From Paenimyroides viscosum (GTDB taxonomy: Bacteria > Bacteroidota > Bacteroidia > Flavobacteriales > Flavobacteriaceae): a stretch of 64,000 bases of DNA. Every line of letters begins with the position of its first letter. Position 1 is the stretch's first letter. A model generated the notes under the pieces. It was not told the DNA's origin. It saw only the letters and a program-made list of their open reading frames with translations, and searched no databases. This document shows positions 15,360-24,049 of the stretch, piece by piece. Both the position numbers and the translations under genes were made by a program. Location: NCBI RefSeq assembly GCF_003858535.1, contig NZ_RQTJ01000009.1, forward strand, positions 48,047-112,046, read 5' to 3'.

Positions 15360-17741
15360 TTAATTCGTTTTAAATGGTGGTGTTCCTTGCGGAAACATCT
15401 GTTGGTTTTGATCTTTAAACGATCCAAAATTAAACGTTAATCCCACTTTAAACATACGGCGTTCGTTCAAAGTTTGCGTGCGCATTTGTAAACCGTTTCC
15501 AAAAACGTTAACATCAAAACCATCAGTATTCAGTACGTTATCAACACCCACATTTACATTCAGCTTGTTATCCAAAAACTTTTTATTAAAGGTAACACTT
15601 AAATTTTGTGCCGGTTTGTTTAACTCGTACAAATTCATTACCCCTTTAAACATGTTGTAATACGTAACAAAAACGCGCGTATTGTTTCCTAAATAAAACT
15701 GTGAATAGGTAAAAATATAAAAAGCTCCTTTCTGAAATCGATCCGGAATCACCTCATCGTACGTAGTTTTAAAATATCCTGCATTTAAATAGGTAAACGA
15801 CAATTCATCAACATTCAATCCGTTTCTATCGTTAATCATGCTTTTAATTCCTTTGGTAAACATGGCGTAAGGAATCGGCAATCCCATGTTGAAACTTTGC
15901 GAAATTCCGTTTTCGATATTATGTGATTTAGATTCCAACGTACCATTCGGAGTGATCTCGTAAAAAACCACGTTTTGATTAGGCATTTTGGATAAATTGT
16001 AACTGAAATAAATATAATCGAACACCGTTAACGTGGCGTTCATATTATGACTGATTTCGGGTTTTAAGTTGGGATTTCCTGCATTTGAAACCAGCAAACT
16101 ATTTTGTGAAGTTACGTTAGGATTGAACGATTGCGCACCCGGCAAATTCATACGTTTGCTGTAACCCGCACTTAAATAAACGCCCGACATTACAGGATAT
16201 TTTAAAGTAACCGTAGGAAAAAGATTGGTGTAATCTTGCTTTAAATTTAAGGAATCGACCGCAGTTTCGGACTGATACGTTAGATTTTCTAATCGCAAGC
16301 CTGCCGAAATCATTAACGAACTAATATTGCTTGATACACTTGCATAAGCTGCTTTGTTGGTGTATTTAAAATCATAAGGAATATACGTTCGCGCCTGATC
16401 CCAAATGTACGATCCGTCATTCGTTGAAACCGAATGCGTGTAATGCGCACCGAGCGATAAATTTCCATTAACAGCTTTAAAAGGTGTTTCAAAATCGGCT
16501 TTGGTTTGGCTGTACACAAAATTATTATCAGCCAAAATAGTCGATTCCATTTGATCTTGCACAAACAACTGATTGCTGTTGGTATTGTTTTGAAATTCGG
16601 TGTTTGATGTCAGTGAAAAATTGGTACCAATAGTATCTAACTTCTGCGAATAAACAAACTGCAATTCGTGCATATTGTTGTTGCTTTTACCTAAAATTTG
16701 TTGCTTGTAAGCCGTTTCGGTATCGCCAAAAGCATTAAACATATCACCATGCGTTTTTGGTTTGCTGTACGTATGGTTAAAGTTATATTTAAGCGTTAAA
16801 TTGGCTAAATCGCTTACTTTATACTGCCAGTGGTTTCGTACATAATAATTTTGATACCATTGATTATTCCAGTAATTTTCGCGCGCTTTAATCTGCGTTC
16901 CGTTACTCATATAGCTAAATTCGTTTAACGAATTGGTATTGCCTTCGTGATGCGTGTAACCGGTATTCATATTCCAGCTGAATTTGTTCTTTTTGAACAT
17001 GATTTGTGCCGATGTAGTATTTTTAACCTTGCTGTTTACCGAATTCTGCTGCATAAAACTTCCGCTTACGCCTTCAATTTTAGCCGATTTGGTAATGACA
17101 TTGATAATAGTTCCGTTGAAAGTTGCGCTGTATTTTGCTCCCGGTCGATCGATAATTTCAATGCTTTTAACCGTGTTTGCCGGAAGATTTTTTAGAAAGT
17201 TTGTCAGTTGATCGCCACTCATTCCCGTTGGTTCGCCATCTAAAAAAATAGTCGCCAATTTTCCGTTATGCGCAATTTGTCCGTTAGCTGTAACCAAAAC
17301 TCCGGGTAATTTATTAACGGCATCAAACACACTGCCCGAATTTAAAACCGTAAGATTCTCTACATCAACCACCGTTTTATCGGCAAATCTGCGAATATTT
17401 TTATTGGTTTGATCTATTACGATTGCGTCTAAAACTTCGTCCTGCTGTTCGGTAAACTGCAAATCTAATTTTTGATCCGCGATGTATTTTAATGATTTTG
17501 TTTGAGCCTTAAACTGCGAGTGTTCCCACGTAATGGTGTATTGCGCTACATTTTCAGGAATTTCGACAGAGAAATATCCTTCATCGTTTGTAGTAGCATT
17601 ATAAACCTGATTTGTTTTAACGGTAATAAAGGTTTCGGGAACAGGTTCGCTTTCAAAAGTAACAATTCCCTCAATTTTTATGCTTTGAGCATTTATCAAC
17701 CCTACAAAAAACAAGGACAATACCAATATTATGTTTTTCAT
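15360..17741 (-). CDS. TonB-receptor-like outer-membrane beta-barrel protein
   Basis: A 793-residue outer-membrane protein with signal peptide MKNIILVLSLFFVGLINAQ. A carboxypeptidase-regulatory-like domain follows (about 22-100: IEGIVTFESEPVPETFITVK). Next is a plug-like domain (about 110-225: NSGSVFDAVNKLPGVLV, AKYSATFNGTIINVITKSA), then a barrel of the outer-membrane beta-barrel family type that resembles TonB receptors but has no clear TonB box. The ligand is unknown. The gene diverges from the exported-protein cluster at 17809, with 67 bases between the starts, and probably precedes tag in one transcript. A plain housekeeping partner such as tag does not hint at its substrate. Confidence 0.85.
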   Translation of the reverse strand: MKNIILVLSLFFVGLINAQSIKIEGIVTFESEPVPETFITVKTNQVYNATTNDEGYFSVEIPENVAQYTITWEHSQFKAQTKSLKYIADQKLDLQFTEQQDEVLDAIVIDQTNKNIRRFADKTVVDVENLTVLNSGSVFDAVNKLPGVLVTANGQIAHNGKLATIFLDGEPTGMSGDQLTNFLKNLPANTVKSIEIIDRPGAKYSATFNGTIINVITKSAKIEGVSGSFMQQNSVNSKVKNTTSAQIMFKKNKFSWNMNTGYTHHEGNTNSLNEFSYMSNGTQIKARENYWNNQWYQNYYVRNHWQYKVSDLANLTLKYNFNHTYSKPKTHGDMFNAFGDTETAYKQQILGKSNNNMHELQFVYSQKLDTIGTNFSLTSNTEFQNNTNSNQLFVQDQMESTILADNNFVYSQTKADFETPFKAVNGNLSLGAHYTHSVSTNDGSYIWDQARTYIPYDFKYTNKAAYASVSSNISSLMISAGLRLENLTYQSETAVDSLNLKQDYTNLFPTVTLKYPVMSGVYLSAGYSKRMNLPGAQSFNPNVTSQNSLLVSNAGNPNLKPEISHNMNATLTVFDYIYFSYNLSKMPNQNVVFYEITPNGTLESKSHNIENGISQSFNMGLPIPYAMFTKGIKSMINDRNGLNVDELSFTYLNAGYFKTTYDEVIPDRFQKGAFYIFTYSQFYLGNNTRVFVTYYNMFKGVMNLYELNKPAQNLSVTFNKKFLDNKLNVNVGVDNVLNTDGFDVNVFGNGLQMRTQTLNERRMFKVGLTFNFGSFKDQNQQMFPQGTPPFKTN

Positions 17742-17808
17742 TAATATTTTTTTATATTAGTATCATAAGAAAACATTTTGTTACAATAAACACTTTAAAA
17801 AACTTATT

Positions 17809-18612
17809 ATGAGGAAAAAGTATCATCTACTTACATTAATTATTCTATTTTTCACTGTTAATTTATCGTTTGCACAACCAATTAAACCTAATGCTCTATT
17901 AAAGAAAACGGAGCAATCTTTAAAAGACATTAAAACACTTACTTATAAAATCCATCGAACCGATAAATATTTTTCTTCTAAAGATACTTTAAAAAGATCT
18001 GCTGTAGGTACTATTAAAATTGTTCCAGATGATGAAATGGGAGCTTATCATAAAGTTTATTTTAATCACGGTAACAAAAAATACAATCAATACAAATATG
18101 ACGGCACTTATAGTTCTTTTCTATACTTCCATTCAGATTCTTTAAATGTACCAAAAAAAATATTTATTGAAAATGTAATAAATAATAACTATAGTACTAT
18201 GAAGGGTAATTTTGTAAGAAATTTTCTATTACAAGATTACTTTAGAAAAAATAATCTTTTTAAACAATATCGTTCCGTTTTAGCTAAAATTCATATAAAA
18301 GATATAATAACTGAAGAAGGTATTTATAAAGACATTCCAGTTTATATTTTAACTGTTTACGGTAAAGAAAGAGAGCGTGAAAACCATATAAACAGTATTG
18401 TTGATAAATATTATATCCGTAAAACTGATTTTTTACCAATAGCGCATAGCTTTTATGGTGAATTTCAAGGTATGAAGCAGACAGAGTTTACCGAAATTGA
18501 ATATTTAGAAATTAATCCTGATTTATGCTTAGAAACTTTTAGAATAGATCCTTTAGTAAAAGAGATAGAACCAAAAGCGTATTTTAAAGAAATGCAGAAA
18601 TATAATTTATAG
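17809..18612 (+). CDS. Exported protein, paralogue A of a three-gene family
   Basis: A 267-residue protein with signal peptide (LIILFFTVNLSFAQ, cut after about residue 22). The mature part starts with an amphipathic helix (LLKKTEQSLKDIKTLTYKI) and then mixed beta strands. It contains the pair 'VYILTVYG' and 'YYIRKTDFLPIAHSFYGE', which its paralogues at 19472 and 20329 share. The pattern of a helix plus antiparallel strands that end with 'KTDFLPI' recalls periplasmic LolA/RseB-like carrier folds; this is an inference from pattern only. Its last 54 residues are nearly identical to those of the 19472 protein. No catalytic motif is seen. It opens the cluster that ends with a thioredoxin-fold gene. 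Confidence 0.7.
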   Translation: MRKKYHLLTLIILFFTVNLSFAQPIKPNALLKKTEQSLKDIKTLTYKIHRTDKYFSSKDTLKRSAVGTIKIVPDDEMGAYHKVYFNHGNKKYNQYKYDGTYSSFLYFHSDSLNVPKKIFIENVINNNYSTMKGNFVRNFLLQDYFRKNNLFKQYRSVLAKIHIKDIITEEGIYKDIPVYILTVYGKERERENHINSIVDKYYIRKTDFLPIAHSFYGEFQGMKQTEFTEIEYLEINPDLCLETFRIDPLVKEIEPKAYFKEMQKYNL

Positions 18613-18694
18613 TTAAAATAGAAAAACATTTTGTTAAAAAAAGATCATTATTTTAGTTACCAGCTATAATTAACATATTTTTAACTATTTTTAG

Positions 18695-18708
18695 TTTTTT
18701 TTTTTTTT
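18695..18708. repeat. Run of 14 T upstream of the Cys-rich lipoprotein gene
   Basis: Fourteen consecutive T (18695-18708) lie 61 bases before the ATG at 18770, in the presumed promoter region. Tracts this long often change length by slippage during replication, and so may change promoter spacing. Confidence 0.7.
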
Positions 18709-18769
18709 GTAGTTTTACAATAGTTAGCTAACAAAAAACATATTATTAATTTATTTTAATTTAAAAATT

Positions 18770-19405
18770 ATGAAAAAATTCAAAATTTTCGCATTTAGTA
18801 TTTTAGGTGCGGCATTAGTAACAATTGGTTTATATTCTTGTTCCAACGAAGAAACACTTAACTCCAATCAAGACGATTCAGAGCAAATAGCTAATTTGCA
18901 AAGTAGGTCAGATGGAGATGCACTAATTGCCCATATTGATGGAGCAAATTTAGTTCCACAAATTGATCTGTATGAATTTGAAAGCGAGCTAATTTCATCC
19001 TTAATTTTTGAAGAAATAGAAAGTATAGAAATAGTTTCTGATCTAAATCCGGAAACTAATGAATATGAATCCTATTTAAATATTATTGGTAAGAATCCTG
19101 TAAACTATTCTTTAACAGCTTTTCAAACTGAACTTATTAAAGATGGGAACTATTTATATTTTCCAGACCCAGAAACCCCTGAATTACCAATCACTACTTT
19201 TGCTACGCATGAATGTGATGGAAATGGGTGTAGTTCTTGTTCATTTGTGTATGAGATTAAATCAAATGGTAAAAAGGGTAAAATTACTGGTTGCGATTGT
19301 AATGATACTGGAAGCTGTGATCATAAAGTGACAGACAAGGATCAAGCAGACAAAAACAAAGATACTGCCAAAACTGTTTTAGAAATATTAAAAGCCATAT
19401 TTTAA
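18770..19405 (+). CDS. Cysteine-rich lipoprotein of unknown family
   Basis: A 211-residue lipoprotein. The signal peptide ends in GLYSC, giving a lipidated Cys24, followed by an acidic stretch (SNEETLNSNQDDSEQ) that should favour surface or outer-membrane sorting. The C-terminal part has six cysteines in a tight pattern: C149-x4-C154-x2-C157 and C175-x-C177-x5-C183, suited for three disulfides or for a metal site. The protein ends in a charged linker and a short hydrophobic tail (TVLEILKAIF). It is flanked by two paralogous exported proteins, with a thioredoxin-fold gene two genes downstream, which could oxidise or reduce the cysteines. A T14 tract precedes it and a strong hairpin follows. 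I do not recognise the family. Confidence 0.7.
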   Translation: MKKFKIFAFSILGAALVTIGLYSCSNEETLNSNQDDSEQIANLQSRSDGDALIAHIDGANLVPQIDLYEFESELISSLIFEEIESIEIVSDLNPETNEYESYLNIIGKNPVNYSLTAFQTELIKDGNYLYFPDPETPELPITTFATHECDGNGCSSCSFVYEIKSNGKKGKITGCDCNDTGSCDHKVTDKDQADKNKDTAKTVLEILKAIF

Positions 19406-19409
19406 TTAC

Positions 19410-19444
19410 TTGAGCTACAGTAAATTTAATAAACTGTAGCTCAA
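19410..19444 (+). terminator. Strong hairpin after the Cys-rich lipoprotein gene
   Basis: A perfect 12-base inverted repeat, TTGAGCTACAGT and ACTGTAGCTCAA, with an 11-base AT loop starts five bases after the stop. The T tract that usually follows is absent (AATTAAAT), so it could be a weak terminator or an RNA-stability element that sets the lipoprotein apart from the downstream genes. Confidence 0.6.
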
Positions 19445-19471
19445 AATTAAATATTTAACAAAATCATATCC

Positions 19472-20284
19472 ATGTTTTATACGAATAAAAAAAAAACATA
19501 TCTATTATTTTTAATTCTATATTTTTTACCTACAAATTTGTTACATGCACAAGTTTCGAAAATACAAGAAATATCAAAACAAACTCATGAATCTTTAAAT
19601 AAAATACAGACTTTAGTATTTAAAATAACTTTAACAAAAAAGAGCTTCACTTCAAGAGATACTATCAAACAAGAAGTCTTTGGTATTCTAAAAGTTCCTG
19701 AAAATAAAAATAAAACTCCCTACTATTCTATTATTTCAAAAAATAACAAACACTACACTTTATATAAGCATGATGGAAAACATATTTCTTTTGGAAAAAT
19801 TAATATTGATTCCTTAGATTTTCTACAAAAGATTGATTACTATTATAATAATAATTCAATATATATATCGCATAAAAGCAAAATTCTTCGTGACTTAAAC
19901 ATTAATCCATTTTTTACAAAAAAAAATGTATTTAACTACTATCGCAAATTTTACTCAACTTGGTTTGCAAAAGGTGTTGAAATAAAAGAATATTATTTTA
20001 AAGATACCCCAGTTTACATATTTTCTATTTACGGTAATAACCAAGATAGCGATTCTAGTATAAGTAATTCTATTATCAAATACTATATAAGAAAAGAAGA
20101 CTATCTCCCAATAGCTTATAGCTTTTACGGTGAATTTCAAGGTATGAAACAAACAGAATTTACCGAAATTGAATATTTAGAAATTAATCCTGATATATCC
20201 TTAGAAACTTTTAAAATTGACCCTTTAGTAAAAGAAATAGAACCAAAAGCGTATTTTGAAGAAATGCAGAAATATAATTTATAA
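19472..20284 (+). CDS. Exported protein, paralogue B
   Basis: A 270-residue protein with a signal peptide (LLFLILYFLPTNLLHAQ). It follows the same plan as the 17809 product: N-terminal helix (QTHESLNKIQTLVFKITL), 'SRDTIKQEVFG', 'VYIFSIYGN', 'YYIRKEDYLPIAYSFYGE'. Over the first 210 residues it differs widely from paralogue A, but the last 54 residues differ at only four positions, and the DNA there is nearly identical as well. That mosaic suggests gene conversion of the 3' end. Base composition is very AT-rich compared with the flanking housekeeping genes. Function unknown; periplasmic or outer-membrane location is predicted. Confidence 0.7.
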   Translation: MFYTNKKKTYLLFLILYFLPTNLLHAQVSKIQEISKQTHESLNKIQTLVFKITLTKKSFTSRDTIKQEVFGILKVPENKNKTPYYSIISKNNKHYTLYKHDGKHISFGKINIDSLDFLQKIDYYYNNNSIYISHKSKILRDLNINPFFTKKNVFNYYRKFYSTWFAKGVEIKEYYFKDTPVYIFSIYGNNQDSDSSISNSIIKYYIRKEDYLPIAYSFYGEFQGMKQTEFTEIEYLEINPDISLETFKIDPLVKEIEPKAYFEEMQKYNL

Positions 20285-20328
20285 TAGACAGCAAAAATCA
20301 GCAGGATCAATCATTAAAAAAAACCACG

Positions 20329-21135
20329 ATGAACAAAAAAAATATTTTTTTACTGCTTATTACTCTTTTTTTAGCCACAAACATTTCGTTTGCTCAACCT
20401 ATTGAGCTTAAAGAATTGGTACAGCAAGTTGACATTTCTTTAAACAGCATTAACACAGTAACTTATAAAGTAAATTACTTTAATAAATATTTAGCCAGAA
20501 AAGATACATTGCATTCAACAGCCATTTGTTCTTTATACCGTATGCCAAAAGACAAAATGAAATCATATCATAATATCGATTTAGAATTTGAAGTCGAAAA
20601 TGGTGGTAAGAAATATTTTAGTCAAAGAAAATACAATGGCGATAAAGTACTTTGGTATAACAGAATGGTTGACTCTTTAACTACAAATGAAAAACCAGAA
20701 ATATACAGCGATAAAAAAATGAAACATTCTATAGTAGAAGGTTATAGTAATCTACTTTTAAAAAAGTATTTTGGTAAGAAAGCCAATTTTAGTTCATATT
20801 CTTCAAAGATTGTACAAGCTTTTCTCAATGAAATTGACATCAAAGAAGAATTATTACACGGCACACCTGTTTATGTTTTAAATATTTATTATAAGGATAG
20901 AAAGGATAGCACGAGAGATAATGTAGAAAAACACTATATAAGAAAAATTGATTTTTTACCAATTGCATTTTATTCATTTTTACGTTGGGAAAATATGGAA
21001 CAATATAACTATTACGAAATTGAGTACTTATCTATTAATAGCAATATTTCGATCGACGATTTTAAAATTGATGAAAGCAAATCGCTTAATGCCATAGAAT
21101 TGTATAAGAACTTTAAAAGTAAAATTAACCCGTAA
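20329..21135 (+). CDS. Exported protein, paralogue C
   Basis: A 268-residue protein with signal peptide (LLLITLFLATNISFAQ). It shares the layout of A and B: LVQQVDISLNSINTVTYKV, 'ARKDTLHSTAICSLYRMP', 'GTPVYVLNIYYKD', 'HYIRKIDFLPIAFYSF' and 'YEIEYLSINSNIS', but its C-terminus is not converted to the A/B sequence. It is followed after one base by the thioredoxin-fold gene, so these two are certainly co-transcribed and probably work together. A periplasmic carrier or substrate role for the thioredoxin is a guess; no enzyme motif is seen. Confidence 0.7.
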   Translation: MNKKNIFLLLITLFLATNISFAQPIELKELVQQVDISLNSINTVTYKVNYFNKYLARKDTLHSTAICSLYRMPKDKMKSYHNIDLEFEVENGGKKYFSQRKYNGDKVLWYNRMVDSLTTNEKPEIYSDKKMKHSIVEGYSNLLLKKYFGKKANFSSYSSKIVQAFLNEIDIKEELLHGTPVYVLNIYYKDRKDSTRDNVEKHYIRKIDFLPIAFYSFLRWENMEQYNYYEIEYLSINSNISIDDFKIDESKSLNAIELYKNFKSKINP

Positions 21136-21136
21136 A

Positions 21137-21628
21137 ATGAGACAGTTATTTAAATACACGGTACTACTATTTACTTTTGTTTTTTTACAACAAACAGGAA
21201 TAGCACAAACAAGCACAAATCCTCCCAAAGAATTTGTTTTAAACAACGGAAAAACAATTCAATTAAACGATTTAAAAGGAAAAGTAGTTTTGTTGGATTT
21301 TTGGTATCGTGGTTGCTTACCTTGTTTAAAAGCAACGCCCGTTTTAATGAAATTACAGGAAGAATTTAAAAACGATTTGGTAATTATTGGAATTAATGAT
21401 CGTGATGATAAAGAAGACATAAGTGATTATTATGCTTATAAAAAAAACATCCATTATTTTTCTACCTACAAAACAGAAACAGATATTTCTAAAATTTTAA
21501 AAATTAATGCGTTTCCAACATTCATTATTATCAATCAAAAAGGAGAAATTGCAAAAACAGAAATAGGTTTTGACAAAGGCAATATTCGTAAAACAATTAA
21601 AAAACTAATTAAGGAAAATAAGAGTTAA
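21137..21628 (+). CDS. TlpA-like periplasmic thioredoxin-fold protein
   Basis: A 163-residue exported thiol-disulfide protein. The signal peptide ends at about residue 24 (FLQQTGIAQ). The thioredoxin fold contains LNDLKGKVVLLDFWYRGCLPC with the active-site pair C60 and C63, and the cis-proline segment NAFPTFIIINQKGE near residue 131. The C-x-P-C-type motif (CLPC, preceded by RG rather than WC) fits the TlpA/ResA group. It starts one base after the stop of paralogue C. The six-cysteine lipoprotein of the same cluster is a plausible substrate. A bidirectional terminator follows. Confidence 0.88.
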   Translation: MRQLFKYTVLLFTFVFLQQTGIAQTSTNPPKEFVLNNGKTIQLNDLKGKVVLLDFWYRGCLPCLKATPVLMKLQEEFKNDLVIIGINDRDDKEDISDYYAYKKNIHYFSTYKTETDISKILKINAFPTFIIINQKGEIAKTEIGFDKGNIRKTIKKLIKENKS

Positions 21629-21636
21629 AAACAAGA

Positions 21637-21667
21637 AAAAAACCCAAATCATTCGATTTGGGTTTTT
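21637..21667. terminator. Bidirectional terminator
   Basis: AAACCCAAATC and GATTTGGGTTT pair around ATTC with A and T flanks. It lies between the thioredoxin gene and the convergent tsf. Confidence 0.85.
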
Positions 21668-21688
21668 ATTATCTGTAAAAAAGAATAA

Positions 21689-22654
21689 TTATCCTAAAGT
21701 TACACGTTTGAAACCTGCGATTTCAACATTGAATCCTTTAACATAATCAGCAACTTTTTTAGAATCGTCTTTGATAAAGTTTTGGTCTAATAACGCTTTT
21801 TCTTGATCTAATGTAGTGTTGTCAGAAATAAAACGAGCAATTTTACCTGGTACAATTTTATCCCAAATTTGTTCTGGTTTACCTTCTGCTTTTAATTCTG
21901 CTTTAGCATCTTCTTCAGCTTTAGCTAAAACTTCTGGTGTAATTTGAGAGTAAGAAATGTATTGAGGTACATTTTTTAATGTTTTACCTAAACGCCCTAA
22001 TTCTTCGTTATCTTTTTCGATAACCGCAATACGCGCAGCAGTTTCGCTAGCTACAAATGCAGGATCGAAATCTTTGTAAGATAACGTATCAGCTCCCATT
22101 GAAGCTACTTGCATAGAAACATCTTTTGCTAAAGTATCTGCATTGTCTATTTTAGAAGATAACGCGGTTAAAGCAGCAATTTTGTTACCGTGAACATAAG
22201 TTCCAATAAAAGCACCCTCTAAAATTTCGAAACCACCGATTTCGATTTTTTCACCGATAACACCTGTTTGCTCGATTAATTTATCAGCAACCGTCATAGA
22301 ATCGTTGTATTGAGAAGCCAAGAAAGCCTCTTTAGAGTCGAAATTAATTGCTTTTTCAACCAACTCTTTCGCTAAAGAAACAAACGCTTCGTTTTTACCT
22401 ACGAAATCAGTTTCACAATTAAGAGTGATGATTGCTCCTTTTGTGTTATCAGCATTAATGAAAGAAACAGCAGCTCCTTCAGAAGAATCACGGTCTGAAC
22501 GGTTAGCAGCTACTTTTTGTCCTTTTTCACGTAAGATTTGGATTGCTTTATCAAAATCTCCTTCAGCTTCAACTAAAGCTTTTTTACAGTCCATCATTCC
22601 GGCACCTGTAACTTGTCTTAATTTATTTACGTCTGCAGCAGTAATATTTGCCAT
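21689..22654 (-). CDS. tsf: Translation elongation factor Ts
   Basis: EF-Ts recycles EF-Tu by replacing GDP with GTP. The 321-residue protein has the N-terminal UBA-like domain (DVNKLRQVTGAGMMDCKKAL) and the conserved ALITLNCETDFVGKNEAFV-type segment (here IITLNCETDFVGKNEAFV). The core dimerisation domains follow. Length is as usual for Bacteroidetes. It lies downstream of rpsB on the same strand, separated by a hairpin that looks like a terminator or attenuator, so expression relative to S2 may be lowered or set by a second promoter. Confidence 0.97.
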   Translation of the reverse strand: MANITAADVNKLRQVTGAGMMDCKKALVEAEGDFDKAIQILREKGQKVAANRSDRDSSEGAAVSFINADNTKGAIITLNCETDFVGKNEAFVSLAKELVEKAINFDSKEAFLASQYNDSMTVADKLIEQTGVIGEKIEIGGFEILEGAFIGTYVHGNKIAALTALSSKIDNADTLAKDVSMQVASMGADTLSYKDFDPAFVASETAARIAVIEKDNEELGRLGKTLKNVPQYISYSQITPEVLAKAEEDAKAELKAEGKPEQIWDKIVPGKIARFISDNTTLDQEKALLDQNFIKDDSKKVADYVKGFNVEIAGFKRVTLG

Positions 22655-22692
22655 TGTATTGAGAATTAAATAATTAGTTAATTTTTTAAAAT

Positions 22693-22748
22693 AAAAAAGT
22701 CGTTAGCGATAGTTACAAAAATATGGAACCATCAGCATAACGACTTTA
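22693..22748 (-). terminator. Terminator or attenuator between rpsB and tsf
   Basis: On the minus strand AAAGTCGTTA pairs with TAACGACTTT, and inside GATGGTT pairs with AACTATC (one G-T), giving an extended stem followed by TTTTATTTT. It starts 16 bases after the rpsB stop. Confidence 0.75.
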
Positions 22749-22763
22749 AGATACTGTTAAGAA

Positions 22764-23522
22764 TTACTCTTCAGTAGATGTAGTAGCTTCTGCTTTAGGA
22801 GCTTCAACTTTGGTAGCTTCGTCTTTTTCAGATTTTCTTTCAGAATTTCCTTCAATGATAGCACCAGTAACTAAAGATAATACTTTATCGATTGATTTAG
22901 AAGCATCGTCATTTGCTGGGATTACATAATCAACCTCGCGTGGGTCAGAGTTTGTATCAACCATTGCAAAAACTGGAATGTTTAACTTTTGAGCTTCTTT
23001 TACTGCGATGTGTTCTGCTTTAATATCAACTATAAACAATGCAGCCGGTAAACGTGTCATATCAGCGATAGAACCTAAGTTCTTCTCTAATTTTGCACGT
23101 AAACGGTCAACTTGTAAACGCTCTTTTTTAGAAAGAGTTAAAAATGTACCGTCTTTCTTCATACGATCGATAGAAGCCATTTTTTTAACAGCTTTACGAA
23201 TAGTAACGAAGTTAGTTAACATACCACCTGGCCAACGCTCAGTGATGTAAGGCATGTTAGCTGCTGCTGCTTTTTCTGCAACGATATCTTTTGCTTGTTT
23301 TTTAGTCGCTACGAATAATACTTTACGACCTGATGCTGCTATTTTCTTTAAAGCTTCGTTAGCTTCTTCTATTTTAGCTGCAGTTTTATATAGATTGATA
23401 ATGTGAATACCATTACGCTCCATATAGATGTAAGGAGCCATGTTTGGATCCCATTTTCTAGTCATGTGTCCAAAATGAACACCTGCTTCTAGTAATTCTT
23501 TAACTTCTACTTTGTTTGCCAT
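22764..23522 (-). CDS. rpsB: 30S ribosomal protein S2
   Basis: Small-subunit protein S2 of 252 residues. Signatures: VKELLEAGVHFGHMTRKWDP at the start, YIYMERNGIHIINLYKT, ITERWPGGMLTNFVTIR and the central IVDIKAEHIAVKEAQKL. The last 30 residues are a charged, low-complexity tail (SEKDEATKVEAPKAEATT) common in flavobacterial S2. It is followed by tsf, as is usual, and preceded by rpsI-rplM on the same strand with 140 bases between. Confidence 0.97.
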   Translation of the reverse strand: MANKVEVKELLEAGVHFGHMTRKWDPNMAPYIYMERNGIHIINLYKTAAKIEEANEALKKIAASGRKVLFVATKKQAKDIVAEKAAAANMPYITERWPGGMLTNFVTIRKAVKKMASIDRMKKDGTFLTLSKKERLQVDRLRAKLEKNLGSIADMTRLPAALFIVDIKAEHIAVKEAQKLNIPVFAMVDTNSDPREVDYVIPANDDASKSIDKVLSLVTGAIIEGNSERKSEKDEATKVEAPKAEATTSTEE

Positions 23523-23605
23523 TTTTGTAATAGTTTACGTTCTTGTGTTAGCAATGAATAAGTAGCGAATGAATCGGTCTTATACATTTAGATGCTAAAC
23601 TACCT

Positions 23606-23621
23606 CCTGCCTCGGCAGGCG
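23606..23621. repeat. Short palindrome CCTGCC-TC-GGCAGG between rpsI and rpsB
   Basis: A GC-rich palindrome in otherwise AT-rich DNA, inside the 140 bases separating rpsI and rpsB. Similar CCTGCC...GGCAGG elements are found between genes in many Flavobacteriaceae. On the minus strand it could form a hairpin after rpsI. Confidence 0.5.
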
Positions 23622-23662
23622 TGCAACAAAAACTTAGATTTTTTAATAAATAATAATAAATA

Positions 23663-24049
23663 TTAACGTTTAGAGAACTGGAATCTCTTACGAGCTTTCT
23701 TCTGACCGAATTTCTTACGCTCAACCATACGCGGGTCACGCGTTAATAAACCTTCTGGTTTTAAGATTGCTCTGTTTTCTGCGTCAACTTCACACATAGC
23801 ACGTGCAATAGCCATACGTACAGCTTCTGCCTGCCCTGTTGTTCCACCACCGTACACGTTAATTTTTACGTCAAAGTTTTCTGCATTTTCTGTCATAGAA
23901 AGTGGTTGCATAACTTTGTACTGTAACGTTGCTGTTGGGAAATAAGTTGCAAATTCTTTTTTGTTCACTGTGATGTTACCAGATCCTTCTGTAACATAAA
24001 CACGAGCTACTGCGGTTTTTCTTCTACCGATTTTGTGAATAACTGCCAT
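23663..24049 (-). CDS. rpsI: 30S ribosomal protein S9
   Basis: Small-subunit protein S9, 128 residues, with the conserved start [20 protein letters not shown], the [19 protein letters not shown] segment and the basic end [18 protein letters not shown], where the final Lys-Arg reaches the P-site tRNA. Its ATG overlaps the stop of rplM by one base, so the two are translationally coupled as in most bacteria. Confidence 0.98.
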   Translation of the reverse strand: MAVIHKIGRRKTAVARVYVTEGSGNITVNKKEFATYFPTATLQYKVMQPLSMTENAENFDVKINVYGGGTTGQAEAVRMAIARAMCEVDAENRAILKPEGLLTRDPRMVERKKFGQKKARKRFQFSKR

